A stretch of 64,000 bases of DNA from Malus domestica (lineage: Eukaryota > Streptophyta > Magnoliopsida > Rosales > Rosaceae). Shown here piece after piece: positions 23,404 through 32,781 of the stretch. The DNA lies in the NCBI RefSeq assembly GCF_042453785.1, contig NC_091668.1:21795001-21859000 (forward strand), written 5' to 3'. A program made the translations under genes and the position numbers. Under the pieces are notes generated by a model. It did no database searches and was not told where the DNA came from. It saw only the letters and a program-made list of their open reading frames with translations. Position 1 is the stretch's first letter. The number at the start of each line of letters is the position of its first letter.

Positions 23404-23891
23404 TGAAAAACAAGGCAGTATTATTTCGTGTTAAAACAGGCACTGAGACAGAGAGGGCGGAGATGTAGCGGGTTTGGACTTTGGATTATATATGAAGAAT
23501 ATTACTTGGATCGAATCAGGGGTGTCGCTGACATCTGGTTGAATTTCCAAAAACACGTGCTCTTTCAATACATACACTGTACATATATACATATAATATG
23601 TATATATGTATTTGTGGCTTGGAAGGCACATATGATCTGGATTTTTCATTGCCGTAACCCATTTGTCATTTATGTGTGGATCGTAGCAGACATATAATTC
23701 TTACAAGTGAAAAACGACCGAAATGGTGGGTGAGACGTTTAAGCAAATGCCGGTGTCTTAAGGATATTACATTATTTTATTATTAAATATTTGTGGTTTT
23801 CTTCCAGTAAGAAACTCGAAATTTTTAGAAATATCATATTTAGCTTATTCAGAGATGTACATTATAGTTTTCGTAAATATCATTATTATAT
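23404..23891. other. Upstream region of the SEC14-like gene
   Basis: Should contain the minus-strand promoter. I see no clear TATA box and no coding sequence. Confidence 0.4.
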
Positions 23892-25063
23892 GGGTAAATT
23901 AAATAGTAGCCCTTCAGGTTTAAGGTCTATTATAACCTCATACAACATCTTTAAAATATTTCACTTTCATACCTCACGTTCTATTTTATTTCAAAATAAT
24001 ACCTCCGTCATTTTTCATCCATTGATCCATTAAACGCTAACGTGGCTGCCACGTTTGTGCCAAATGTGTGCCACATGACAAAAATAAATTTTAAATTTTT
24101 TTAATAAAAAAAACCATACAAACCCAGAAACCCCCCAACCCACTTCTCTATCTCCTCCCTCTTCAACCTCACATCCCTTCTCTCTCCCCAGACCCACACC
24201 TCTCATCCCTTACAAACCATCACCCTCACCCTTCTTCTCCAGTTCACCCGTGTCCCGCCGCTGCCGTCTTCCTCCTCAAATCCCCTGCTTTGTTTATCCA
24301 AATCCATCAAACAAAACAAAAGCAAAACCAATTTCACATCTTTACAAAAAATTCAGAAACGCCAATTAAACCCAAGCCAGTCGGGAACACAGTCTATTCG
24401 AAGCGGGGCCTACGAGTTCCAGTCAATTAGGAGCGGTGGGTCAGATGCTGTGACCGGATCGAGAGGAAGGGGGTTCAAAAGATGCAGCCTTGGGGGTAGC
24501 CATTTGCGTGGGCGAGCTTCCAATGCACAAGGTCGGAAAGATGGTGGTTGATTTAGGGTGGGAAGAAGAGAGTGAATTTTTTTCCAGTTGGGCTAGGGTG
24601 GTGGTGGGTTGAGTTCGTTGGGGTCGTTGGGGGGGGGGGGGGAGGTGGGGATAATGGCTGAGGTGGGTTGCTTGGTGGGGGGTGAGGGGAAGGGTGGGAA
24701 AGTTTATGGGTTTTTATTTGCGGGGTCGCGTGGTGGGGGTTGTGGGGGGAAGGGTGGGAAATTTTATGGGTTTGGTTTGCGAAGGTAGGGGTTGCAGGGA
24801 GGTGTCTCTGACGTTTTTTTTTATTCTTTTTTATTTAATTTAGAAGATTAAGGTTTTTAAAAAAAATTAAAAATTATTTTTTTTGCCACTTGGCACAAAT
24901 GTGGTAGCCACGTCAGCACTTAACGGATCAATTGATGGAAAATGTAATTGAGGTATTATTTTGAAATAAAATAGAATGTGATATATGAAAGTAAAATGCT
25001 TTAAAGATGTTGTATGAGGTTGTAATAGACCTCAAACCTAAAGGGCTACTATGTAATTTACTC
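23892..25063. mobile_element. Mutator-like non-autonomous element with ~210-bp TIRs, copy A
   Basis: Begins GGGTAAATTA at 23892 and ends TAATTTACTC at 25063. The arms are inverted copies of about 210 bp (for example TAGTAGCCCTTCAGG on the left and its complement near 25040). The 9-bp duplication TTATTATAT is perfect (23883-23891 and 25064-25072), diagnostic of Mutator-like transposition. The interior is C-rich then G-rich, includes a run of G at about 24629-24642, and encodes nothing recognisable. Sibling of 26290-27565. Confidence 0.88.
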
Positions 25064-25072
25064 TTATTATAT

Positions 25073-25885
25073 TGTACCACCATGTGTGCTAATATTTTAA
25101 AAGATGAAGCGTCAACTAATAATAATATATCAGATATTTGTTAAAAATAGGGTTTAATTTAGTATGAATAAATATAATCTCTCTGATAGGCCAAATCACC
25201 AATATCATTTGCTAATAAAACTTTGGTGTCACTTTTAAAAAGGGATTCAACTTTTCAAAAGAATTTGTTATGCTACGTACTATATTAAGCAATGAGCAAT
25301 TTGCTACAACAAAATCACATGCTTGTATCATTGGCAAATGCAAAACATGTGTTTCTTGTGTTGGCAAACAATCAGTCAGTTACTCTTGTGTTGGCATACA
25401 CATGTTTCTTGGTCCCTTTTTTAAAAGTGATTACTTCTTTTTCTTTTTTTAAATATATTTAGCATTTTATATCACTTAACAAATTTAATGAATATCATAC
25501 CTTTTCATTTAAAAAAAAAAACAAATTTAATGATGAAAATTGAAAAGTTAGCATACTAGACATTTTTACCCTTTTAGATTTTATATTGATGAAGGGAGTT
25601 CTCTTAAGGGTACTGCTATCCACATATTTTTTGTACCTCTCTTGCACTCTCTGTTAATTTAAGTTATTTGATTTTATTTAATTTATTTGATTCGATGACC
25701 GGAAATTTAAGAGAATGTGTGGAAGGTAAAAGCAAATGTGTTCATAAATTTTCTAGTTTTCTAGTTTTGATTCACCTAATTAACAAATGCCTTAATCAAC
25801 AGATAATATCACTTGTTTCACCTTAATCGAATGATACTATTGAGCAGTGCATCATGTTGCATCTTGTACTTCTAAATGCGGGGAA
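25073..25885. other. Gene-free stretch
   Basis: AT-rich. The segment from about 25606 to 25735 begins AGGGTACTGCTATCCACATA and resembles a degraded relative of the MITE at 30033-30179. No exon is supported. Confidence 0.45.
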
Positions 25886-26289
25886 GGACAATACTTGGGT
25901 ACTGCCTATTCGGTGCCCAATTTAGTCACTATATTATGTGGCCCAATAAGATTGTAACATCTGTCCATTTATACTTTCTCAAATCAATGTAACCAAACTC
26001 AAACTTTTCCTTTAAACATGTGACCAAAGATAACCTTTCTTCTTCCTCCCTTCCTGACAACACCAAAGATCTCAGCCCCAGCCCCTTTCTCCTCCATCAA
26101 GCACACACACTCCTTCCTCCAACGTTTCCATCGATTAAGGCCAAATCGAATATGACCTTGCAGGGCCGGCCCTAAGGGTAGCCCAAGTAAGTGCCAGCCT
26201 AAGGTGCCCAATTTTTTTTTATATCATGCAATTAACATATAAATACAGAAATTTGTTGGTGTAGTGGAAATGTTCGGCTTTTTTTTTTT

Positions 26290-27565
26290 GGGTAAATTAC
26301 ATAGTAGCCCCTCAGGTTTGAGGTCTATTGCAATCGTATACAACATCTTTAAAACATTTCACTTTCATACCTCAAGTACTATTTTATTTCAATTTCATAC
26401 AACCGTTAGATTTTCCATCCATGGATCTGTTAAATGCTGACGTGGCTGCCACATATATGACACATGGCTGCCAAATGTCTGCCACGTGGCAAATAAAATA
26501 ATTTTTTAATTTTTAAAAAAAAAAAAACATATCTGCCACCTTTTCTTTTTCTCTTTCTCTTTCTTCTTCTTCTTCTCTTTCTCTTTCTTCTTCTTCTTCT
26601 CTTTCTTCTTCTTCTTCTTCTGGGTTCGAACCTTTTTTTTTTTTTTTTTCCTTCTTCTTCTTCTTCTTCTCCCTCCTCCTCCTCTTTCTTCTTCTCTTCT
26701 TCTTCTTCCTCCTTCTTCTTCTGGGTTCGGTCCCTTTCTTTTTTCTTTTTTCTTTTTTTTTCTCTTTCTTCTTCTTCTCTTTCTCTTTCTTCTTCTTCTC
26801 TTTCTCTTTCTTCTTCTTCTGGGTTCGGACCTTTTTTTTTTTCTTCTTCTGGGTTCGGTCCCTTTCTTTTTTTTTTTTTTCTCTTTCTTCTTCTCCCTCT
26901 CCCTCCTCTTTCTTCTTCTCTTCTTCTTCTTCCTCCTTCTTCTTCTGGGTTCGGTCCCTTTCTTTCTTTCTTTTTCTCTTTCTTCTTCTTCTCTTTCTTC
27001 TTCTGGGTTCGGTCCTTTTTTTTTTCTTCTTCTTCTTCTTCTTCTTCTTCTCCCTCCTCCTCTTTCTTCTTCTCTTCTTCTTCTTCCTCCTTTTTCTGGG
27101 TTCGGTCCCTTTTTTTTTTTTTTTTTCTTCTTCTTCTTCTTCCTCCTCCTCCTCCTCCTCCTCCTCTTTCTTCTTCTTCCTCCTTCTTCTGGGTTCGGAC
27201 CCCTTTCTTTTTTCTTTTTTTTTTCTTCTTCTTCTTCTTTCTCTTCCCTCCTCTTTCTTCTTCCCTTCTTCTTCTTCCTCCTTCTTCTGGGTTCGGTCCC
27301 TTTCTTTCTTTTTTTTCTTCCAATTTCAGGTTTTTTTAAAAAAAAATAAATAATTATTTTATTTGCCACGTGGCAGACATTTGGCAGTCACGTGTCATAT
27401 ATGTGGCAGCCACGTCAGCATTTAACAGATCCATGGATGGAAAATCTAACGGTTGTATGAAATTGAAATAAAATAGTACTTGAGGTATGAAAGTGAAATG
27501 TTTTAAAGATGTTGTATAAGATTGCAATAGAGCTCAAACCTGAGGGGCTACTATGTAATTTACCC
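26290..27565. mobile_element. Mutator-like non-autonomous element with ~235-bp TIRs, copy B
   Basis: GGGTAAATTA at 26290 and TAATTTACCC ending at 27565 head inverted arms of about 235 bp that look very similar by eye. The family is the same as copy A (23892-25063). The left flank is T9 and the right flank TCTCTTTTT, so the 9-bp duplication is blurred by poly-T. The interior is replaced almost entirely by a pyrimidine-rich array. Confidence 0.85.
26540..27320. repeat. Homopurine/homopyrimidine array with nine CTGGGTTCGG punctuations
   Basis: On the + strand, long C/T tracts of TTC/TCC units are interrupted by CTGGGTTCGG(T/A)CC-like motifs near 26620, 26720, 26820, 26850, 26947, 27004, 27097, 27190 and 27288. 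Spacing is irregular, from about 30 to 105 bp. Two long overlapping minus-strand open frames across it encode only Lys/Arg/Glu-rich low-complexity peptide and are artefacts of a stop-poor purine strand. Confidence 0.9.
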
Positions 27566-27861
27566 TCTCTTTTTTTGGGCCTTAAATTCGAAACATGGAA
27601 CTACCTTTTTAGTCACTAGTTTTTTCTTGTTTTTCAAATTTACTCTTAATTCATCTGTCCAACTCCCAATTTACTCAAGTCCCCCTTGCAATCTTTTTTT
27701 TCTTTCAACTTTCCATACTCTCCATTTCTATCGAATGTTTAAATCAACTATCACATGGTCTTGAAGATTGTACTTTAAGGTAATCAAAACTATGAATTTA
27801 TATGTTGCTTTTCAATAATTTTTTAGTCAATGGATTATATTAATATTCGATTCATTAATGT

Positions 27862-28128
27862 TGACGCATCCCAGACCAGCTCCGTCGTAGCACAATATTG
27901 TCTGTTTTTGGCTTATCATTCCCTCACGGTTTTGTTTCTGGGAATTTAGACAAGAATTTCCTAATGGATCACCCATCCTAGAAATACTCTCGCCCAAACT
28001 CGCTTAACTTCAAAGTTCTTATGGAATCTGAAGCCATGAGCTCTCAAAAAGCCTCGTGCTATATGAAAGGGAGTATGTACATATAAGACACATCACCCCC
28101 TCTCCATTGGTCAATGTGGGATCTCACA
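27862..28128 (-). mobile_element. Cassandra LTR with embedded 5S rRNA-like sequence
   Basis: Read on the minus strand it starts TGTGAGATCCCACATTGACC (28128) and ends GGGATGCGTCA (27862). In the middle is a 5S-rRNA-like stretch: GAAGTTAAGCGAGTTTGGGC, then GAGAGTATTTCTAGGATGGG (about 28020-27965). These cover the internal pol III control region (A box and C box) of 5S genes. Carrying 5S sequence in the LTR is the hallmark of Cassandra TRIM elements. Beyond 28128, + strand TGGCTCCGATACCA at 28191-28204 is a one-base variant of the complement of the Met-tRNA primer site. Confidence 0.85.
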
Positions 28129-28212
28129 ATCCACCCCACTTAAGGGGAACCCGGCTTCCTCGCCAGCATATCCGTACCGAATGGCAGAGTGGCTCCGATA
28201 CCATTCTGTCAA

Positions 28213-28574
28213 CCACTGAGTATCATCAAAGGTTCACGGATTTATCCCGTTACTGTCTCGAGACTGTTGTTAATCCCCAAGAGATGCTTCGTTTGTTTAA
28301 GAGGGGAACTCGCAAGAAACTGCGTTCTATGGCAACCACTACTCCATGTGCTACCTATTAAGAGTTCTTCGAGGTTTTACTTTGGGTTGAAGATTTAGAG
28401 AATGCTCTTGATGATGAGGATGAGGATGATGACAGGAATGCTCAAAGAAACAGTATCATGGGGCAATCCTCGTTTGGTCCACGAAGGACTCAGAACTTCA
28501 AGAAAAGCGGAAACAGCCCTGGATCAACCAGCGGTGGTTCTAACTCTGGTACACCTCATAGAGGCGGCAGATCC
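28213..28574 (+). pseudogene. Ty3/gypsy gag fragment
   Basis: Frames on the + strand give EYHQRFTDLSRYCLETV, then MLRLFKRGTRKKLRSMAT and TPCATY. After an in-frame stop come EDLENALDDEDEDDD and a Ser/Gly-rich linker. This is the retrotransposon gag (capsid) region found widely in plant gypsy polyproteins. The zinc knuckle, protease and everything downstream are missing. It is fused on both sides to Cassandra-derived sequence. Non-functional. Confidence 0.8.
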
Positions 28575-28576
28575 AC

Positions 28577-28674
28577 TTAGAAGTTCTCGTGTGAGTTCCC
28601 AGAAACAAAACCATGAGAGTGTGGCCCAAAGCGGACAATATCCTGCTATAATGGAGCTGATCTGGGATGTGACA
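28577..28674 (+). mobile_element. 3' part of a second Cassandra LTR, plus orientation
   Basis: AGAAGTTCTCGTGTGAGTTC, CAGAAACAAAACC, AAAGCGGACAATATC and GGGATGTGACA occur in the order seen at the 3' end of Cassandra LTRs. The opposite-strand LTR at 27862-28128 has the same blocks. The 5S part is lost and the left edge joins the gag fragment at about 28575. Confidence 0.75.
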
Positions 28675-30032
28675 AATGTGATGTTGATTTTAGAAAAAAA
28701 AAAACAAAGAGAAGCAATTGGTGTTGTTGAAGTTATTATACTCGTCAATCAAGTTTTATTATTTTTCACTCTCAATCTTAGACTCTTGGCTGCAAACATT
28801 TAGTACATTTGCATCTAAAAACATGAGACATGTAATATTTGTATATTTATCTTCTTTTGAGTTTTGATATTAACTTTAATGATAATTGACATGGAAATAG
28901 AATTTTTTATGTATTTAGTGAATTCCTTTTATACATATCAATGTCTAAAGAACTAAAGATATTCATAGAATATTAGGCCTCCAATTTGAAGGCTTGCCTA
29001 GGGCCCCAAATTCTCATGGCCCTGTGACCTTATCACCACCAACCTATCTATGCATCAAATCTCAGTGCCCTAGTATTTTCTAGACTTATCCTCTGTGACT
29101 CAATTTCCAAATTTAATTGAAGATCATGTTTAATCGAGAGTCGGGTGCTGATTTGGTCGGATTTGCGGAGGAAGACGTCAAATTTGTAAAGGAAGGGCAA
29201 CGAGGGAGAAGATAGGTTGGAGGGGACAAGGGTGGTTCGACGGAGGGGGGAGGTTGGAGGAGGAGGAGTTGGGATGGGATCCGATCAAGGGCTTTGAATA
29301 TGCAGATTGGCCATAGCAGGGGTAAAGGTAGGAGAAGGTGGGTTTTTGTTTGTTAACATAGCAAAGAGTTTGAGAAAGAATTAAATAGACATGTGTTACA
29401 ATCTTATTGGACCACATAATATGATGAGTAAATCAGACATTGCCTAGCCAACACCCAAGTATTGTCCTATAGGGAAATAGGCGGAATTGTGTTCAACCTG
29501 AGTGGTAGTTTAATATTGCGACTAAGGATATGTAATTTAATAATACAGTTTAATGATATTCTTTTGTTGTATTTATTTTCACTTGTAAAAGAAAGCTCTA
29601 AGGTTCGATTTTCAGCAAAGACGAAATCGAACCAAATTATTATGGGTAACTTATTGTGAAGCTTGATCTACTCAACTCCTTAATGTAAATAATATCATAT
29701 GTGGTAAAACAAAATATCAACACTGATCTCCATATTCAAAATAAAATAATTTCTATTGTTTGACAAAAAAATACCATATACAATCACAGTTTTTTTTTCC
29801 GTCTGTTACTTTCTCAATAATTTACCTAATTCAAACACAAAAATCCCATTTTCAGTTACTTTTCCCACCAACCATTGAAAAGGCCTTGAGGTCCATCTTC
29901 AATCATGGAAGGCTATTTTTAATCCAGATCTATTTAATAGTTGTAAAAGGGATAATATTTTAAACAATTGTTTCAGGGTATTTTTTTTCCATTGTAGCCA
30001 TGGAAGGTTATATATTAGCCCTTTTTATTTTA

Positions 30033-30179
30033 AGGATGTGCTATCCACACATCATTTTTTACTTCTCACACACCCACTTAATTTCTAACCGTCGAATCAA
30101 ATGAATTGAAGAATATAAAATGACAAAGATTAAAAAGGGATGTGTAAGAAGTAAAAACGGACGTGTGGATATCATACCC
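30033..30179. mobile_element. 147-bp MITE with perfect 9-bp duplication
   Basis: Left end AGGATGTGCTATCCACAC; right end GTGTGGATATCATACCC. Inverted arms are about 45 bp with CACACC..TTACTTCT on both sides. TTTATTTTA flanks both ends (30024-30032 and 30180-30188). Confidence 0.75.
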
Positions 30180-30424
30180 TTTATTTTATTACTTTTTAGT
30201 ATATTGAGAGAACTGTGATAGAGTGTTGGGTTTATATCCATACATTTCACATTTAAAACTGTTTTCTCTCTGAAATTACTGTAATACTTTCAAACCCTTC
30301 ATTTCCCCTTAATAATAATATATTTCTCTTAAAAATAAAATAAAATAAGAGAAACTATATATATAGTCACTCATTAGCTGGGCTCCCCAAAAAGGAAAAG
30401 CCAAGTGTCGGGGCTGGCACTTTG

Positions 30425-30845
30425 AAGAGCATTTCTAATGTAGGAAAGCCTTCTCGGACAATAGACAACTCAATCCCCTTAAATAAACAGTAATTATCTG
30501 CAATGAATAGTAATTACCCAAATTCGTATTAAAATATTAGTTTTATTTTATAAAATAATAAAAGTTAACTTTATTTTTAATTTTGAATAATAGTAAATGA
30601 TTAGTTGAAAGTATTCGAAAATATTGAAATGTAATGCAAAGTAGAAGAACATTGTTAAATATTCATAGAAAAAAAATTATAACTTTTTATATTTTTAATT
30701 AGTTTTTTATAATTTTTAATAATTCAAATGGTGGCTGACGTCGTCAGCCTAATGTCACATAGGCAGGGCACTGGACTAGATGACTATTGTCTGACTTCTC
30801 CATCAGGCTCGCCTTAGATCTAATTGCCCGAGTGAGCTGGAGTGT
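30425..30845. repeat. Diverged relative of the TAA-flanked element
   Basis: GAGCATTTCTAATG, AACAGTAATTA, GAATAGTAATTACC and AAAATATTAGTTTT occur in the same order as in the left half of 4234-5327. The right end GCTGGAGTGTTTT is a degraded version of that family's terminus. No clear TAA duplication is left. Confidence 0.4.
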
Positions 30846-31489
30846 TTTGGGAAGGGGGGAGAGTGAATTTGATTGCCTATCCCCAAGACAATAAGCAACT
30901 GAAGAATTGTTCTTAAACCCTTCCGACGGCTGAGTTGAGGCCTAAAATATGCCCATTTGCAAGAAAAACTTTTGGTTGGAGACTGATCTGTATCATTTTG
31001 GAGGTAATATTGGTCAAATAGCTTTGGTTGGAGATGCACAATCGCCACCATGCCCAAATTGCCCACACAATGTACAACTCAGAGATTTGATTATTCAGCA
31101 AAAGGCGGCCAGAGGATTCAAAGTACACATCCACCAAAAAATAAAAGATTCAAAGTAGAGATCATTCATGACCTCTGCATGTTGCTACTCTGGCAATCAT
31201 TTACATGTGCCATGTGACATTTCCTGTCCTTTACAAGACAAGGGTGTGATCCTAGTTAGGTCATCACATCTTGTGATGTAATCAAATCACCACTGTTTTT
31301 GGATTGTGTTGTGAAAAAAAAATGTTTTTAAAAGTAGCAGGAGTAAAGCTACTTCTGCTTTATGCTGTTTTGAACTTATGATTTTGATAAATAACTTTTT
31401 TTTTTATTTACCAAACAAAAATTTAGGCCCAACTTTTTTAAATACCACCTTTAAAATAATTTCAAAAATACCAAACCAGCCCTTAGTCT

Positions 31490-31810
31490 AGTAATACTAG
31501 TTTTTCTAATGTTAAAATACGTCCCAAGTTTGAATTTCCCTCCCTGTCAAACCCCAAAATTGAGGAGAAACAATGGAACTAGAATTTGAATGAGTGCTTC
31601 ATCATTATCCTAGTTCGCTCCTCATGTGATTATGCGACCAAGATCACCATTGTTTTTGGTCCTATTACTCGAGAAGCAACAACAAACAACAAACTCGCTA
31701 TTAGCTCTAAATCTAATAGTAGTACTCCTCATCATGTTAAAATACGTCCCAAGTTGGAATTCCCCTGCCTGTCAAATTCCAAAATTAAGGACAAACAACG
31801 GAACAAAAGG
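31490..31810. repeat. Direct repeat of ~90 bp, 226 bp apart
   Basis: TGTTAAAATACGTCCCAAGT occurs near 31509 and again near 31735. Each is followed by CCCT(C/G)CCTGTCAAA and AAATT(G/A)AGGA, with scattered differences. Confidence 0.6.
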
Positions 31811-32290
31811 CAAAAGCATAAAAGGTAAATTTATATTCGATTCCACAACTGAAAGATGTTATGTACATGTTAGTTGACACTACAAATCGATTTTTCTTTC
31901 TAATGCAATTTCTGTACTTCCACCATTTCTATACAGAAGATTGTTGTAAATGCCACCTTTTGGCATGTATGTATGTCACTAACTAACCTTCAAACAACAG
32001 GAGGACAAAACAACATATTCTTGCGTATCCAGACCACAACAGGAGGACTAACCTTTCGTCTACTATCTGGTCACCGTGCACGTCCGAAAATGTCCATAGC
32101 ATCATTCAAATGGGAACTTCCTACATTAAACCGTTTAACTAGCCACCGGCGCCAAGAATGGAGGAGTCGGTGAGTATGCTTCCGCGAACAGAGCTTTTGA
32201 GTCATCCAGAAGCTTTCCCCTTTGTATCTCTGTAACTGAAGTCGTCAATTGAATCAAAACAGGAGCGATATTACCGTAACACGAAAAGCA

Positions 32291-32378
32291 TTGCTGTGAC
32301 CACCATATGATTCCTGAGTTATTTGGGGAAAAGCGTTGCTGTGACCACCATATGATTCCTGAGTTATTTGGTATCCCA
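32291..32378. repeat. Tandem duplication of 45 bp downstream of the helicase stop
   Basis: TTGCTGTGACCACCATATGA starts at 32291 and 32336, each followed by TTCCTGAGTTATTTGG. It lies about 400 bp past the helicase stop codon, so it may be within or just beyond the 3' UTR. Confidence 0.75.
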
Positions 32379-32781
32379 TACATGAGAAGTTATGACACTA
32401 AAAGGGAAAAGGAAAACTACAGAGCTATAAAGCATTGGTCAAATTATAAATACATGTTTCAGGGTTTCAGCACATCAAATGATTTATCGTCTTACCTCTG
32501 AAGATTGTGAGGTGGTGAATCGTCGGCAAAAGCAACTTTATGCACAGGCCGACAGCCCCTGCCAAGTCCCCCTTACTGCCAAACGCCTCAAGTAAGTGAA
32601 AGAATATGCAGCACAAGGCTCGGCCTTTCAGATTTAAGGCATCAACTTCAGAGATCGGCACAGGAAGCTAGTCCTCCAGAAGCCTTCTGGCAGACGAGCA
32701 AGAGCTGCACAATAGGGAAAATATAGAATGCCAAAAAGCTCCAATGATGCAAAAAGAGGATTCAGAACCAACAATCAATAG

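Larger units (their letters stand above)
26161..29024. mobile_element. hAT-type non-autonomous element, 2.86 kb
   Basis: Starts CAGGGCCGGCCCTAAGG and ends CTCATGGCCCTG; the terminal CAGGGCC is perfectly inverted. It is flanked by TGACCTTG (26153-26160) and TGACCTTA (29025-29032), an 8-bp duplication with one mismatch, as expected for hAT. It contains no transposase; instead it holds a Mutator-like element (26290-27565) and a Cassandra/gypsy chimera (27862-28674). Confidence 0.8.
25886..29467. mobile_element. Outer inverted-repeat element, host of a nested hAT
   Basis: Left end GGACAATACTTGGGT (25886) and right end ACCCAAGTATTGTCC (to 29467) are exact inverses for 15 bp. Similarity continues for about 100 bp: CATATTATGTGG..CAATAAGATTGTAACA on the minus strand of the right arm matches the left arm. 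A target duplication is not clear (GGGAA on both sides at best). The hAT element at 26161-29024 interrupts it; the remaining interior (25990-26152 and 29033-29370) has no recognisable protein. Confidence 0.7.
29468..32170. other. Gene-free region between nest and helicase gene
   Basis: Contains the MITE at 30033-30179, a relative of the TAA element at 30425-30845, and a duplicated block at 31490-31810. Open frames here are short and unsupported. Confidence 0.5.

Noticed and set aside
26430..27369. Two overlapping minus-strand open frames of 287-297 codons
   Set aside because: Pure Lys/Arg/Glu/Gly low complexity from a purine-rich array inside a transposon; open in more than one frame because the strand lacks T-containing stops.
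27965..28025. Possible genuine 5S rRNA gene
   Set aside because: It lies inside an LTR-like unit with Cassandra termini, is diverged outside the control boxes, and is not in a tandem 5S array.
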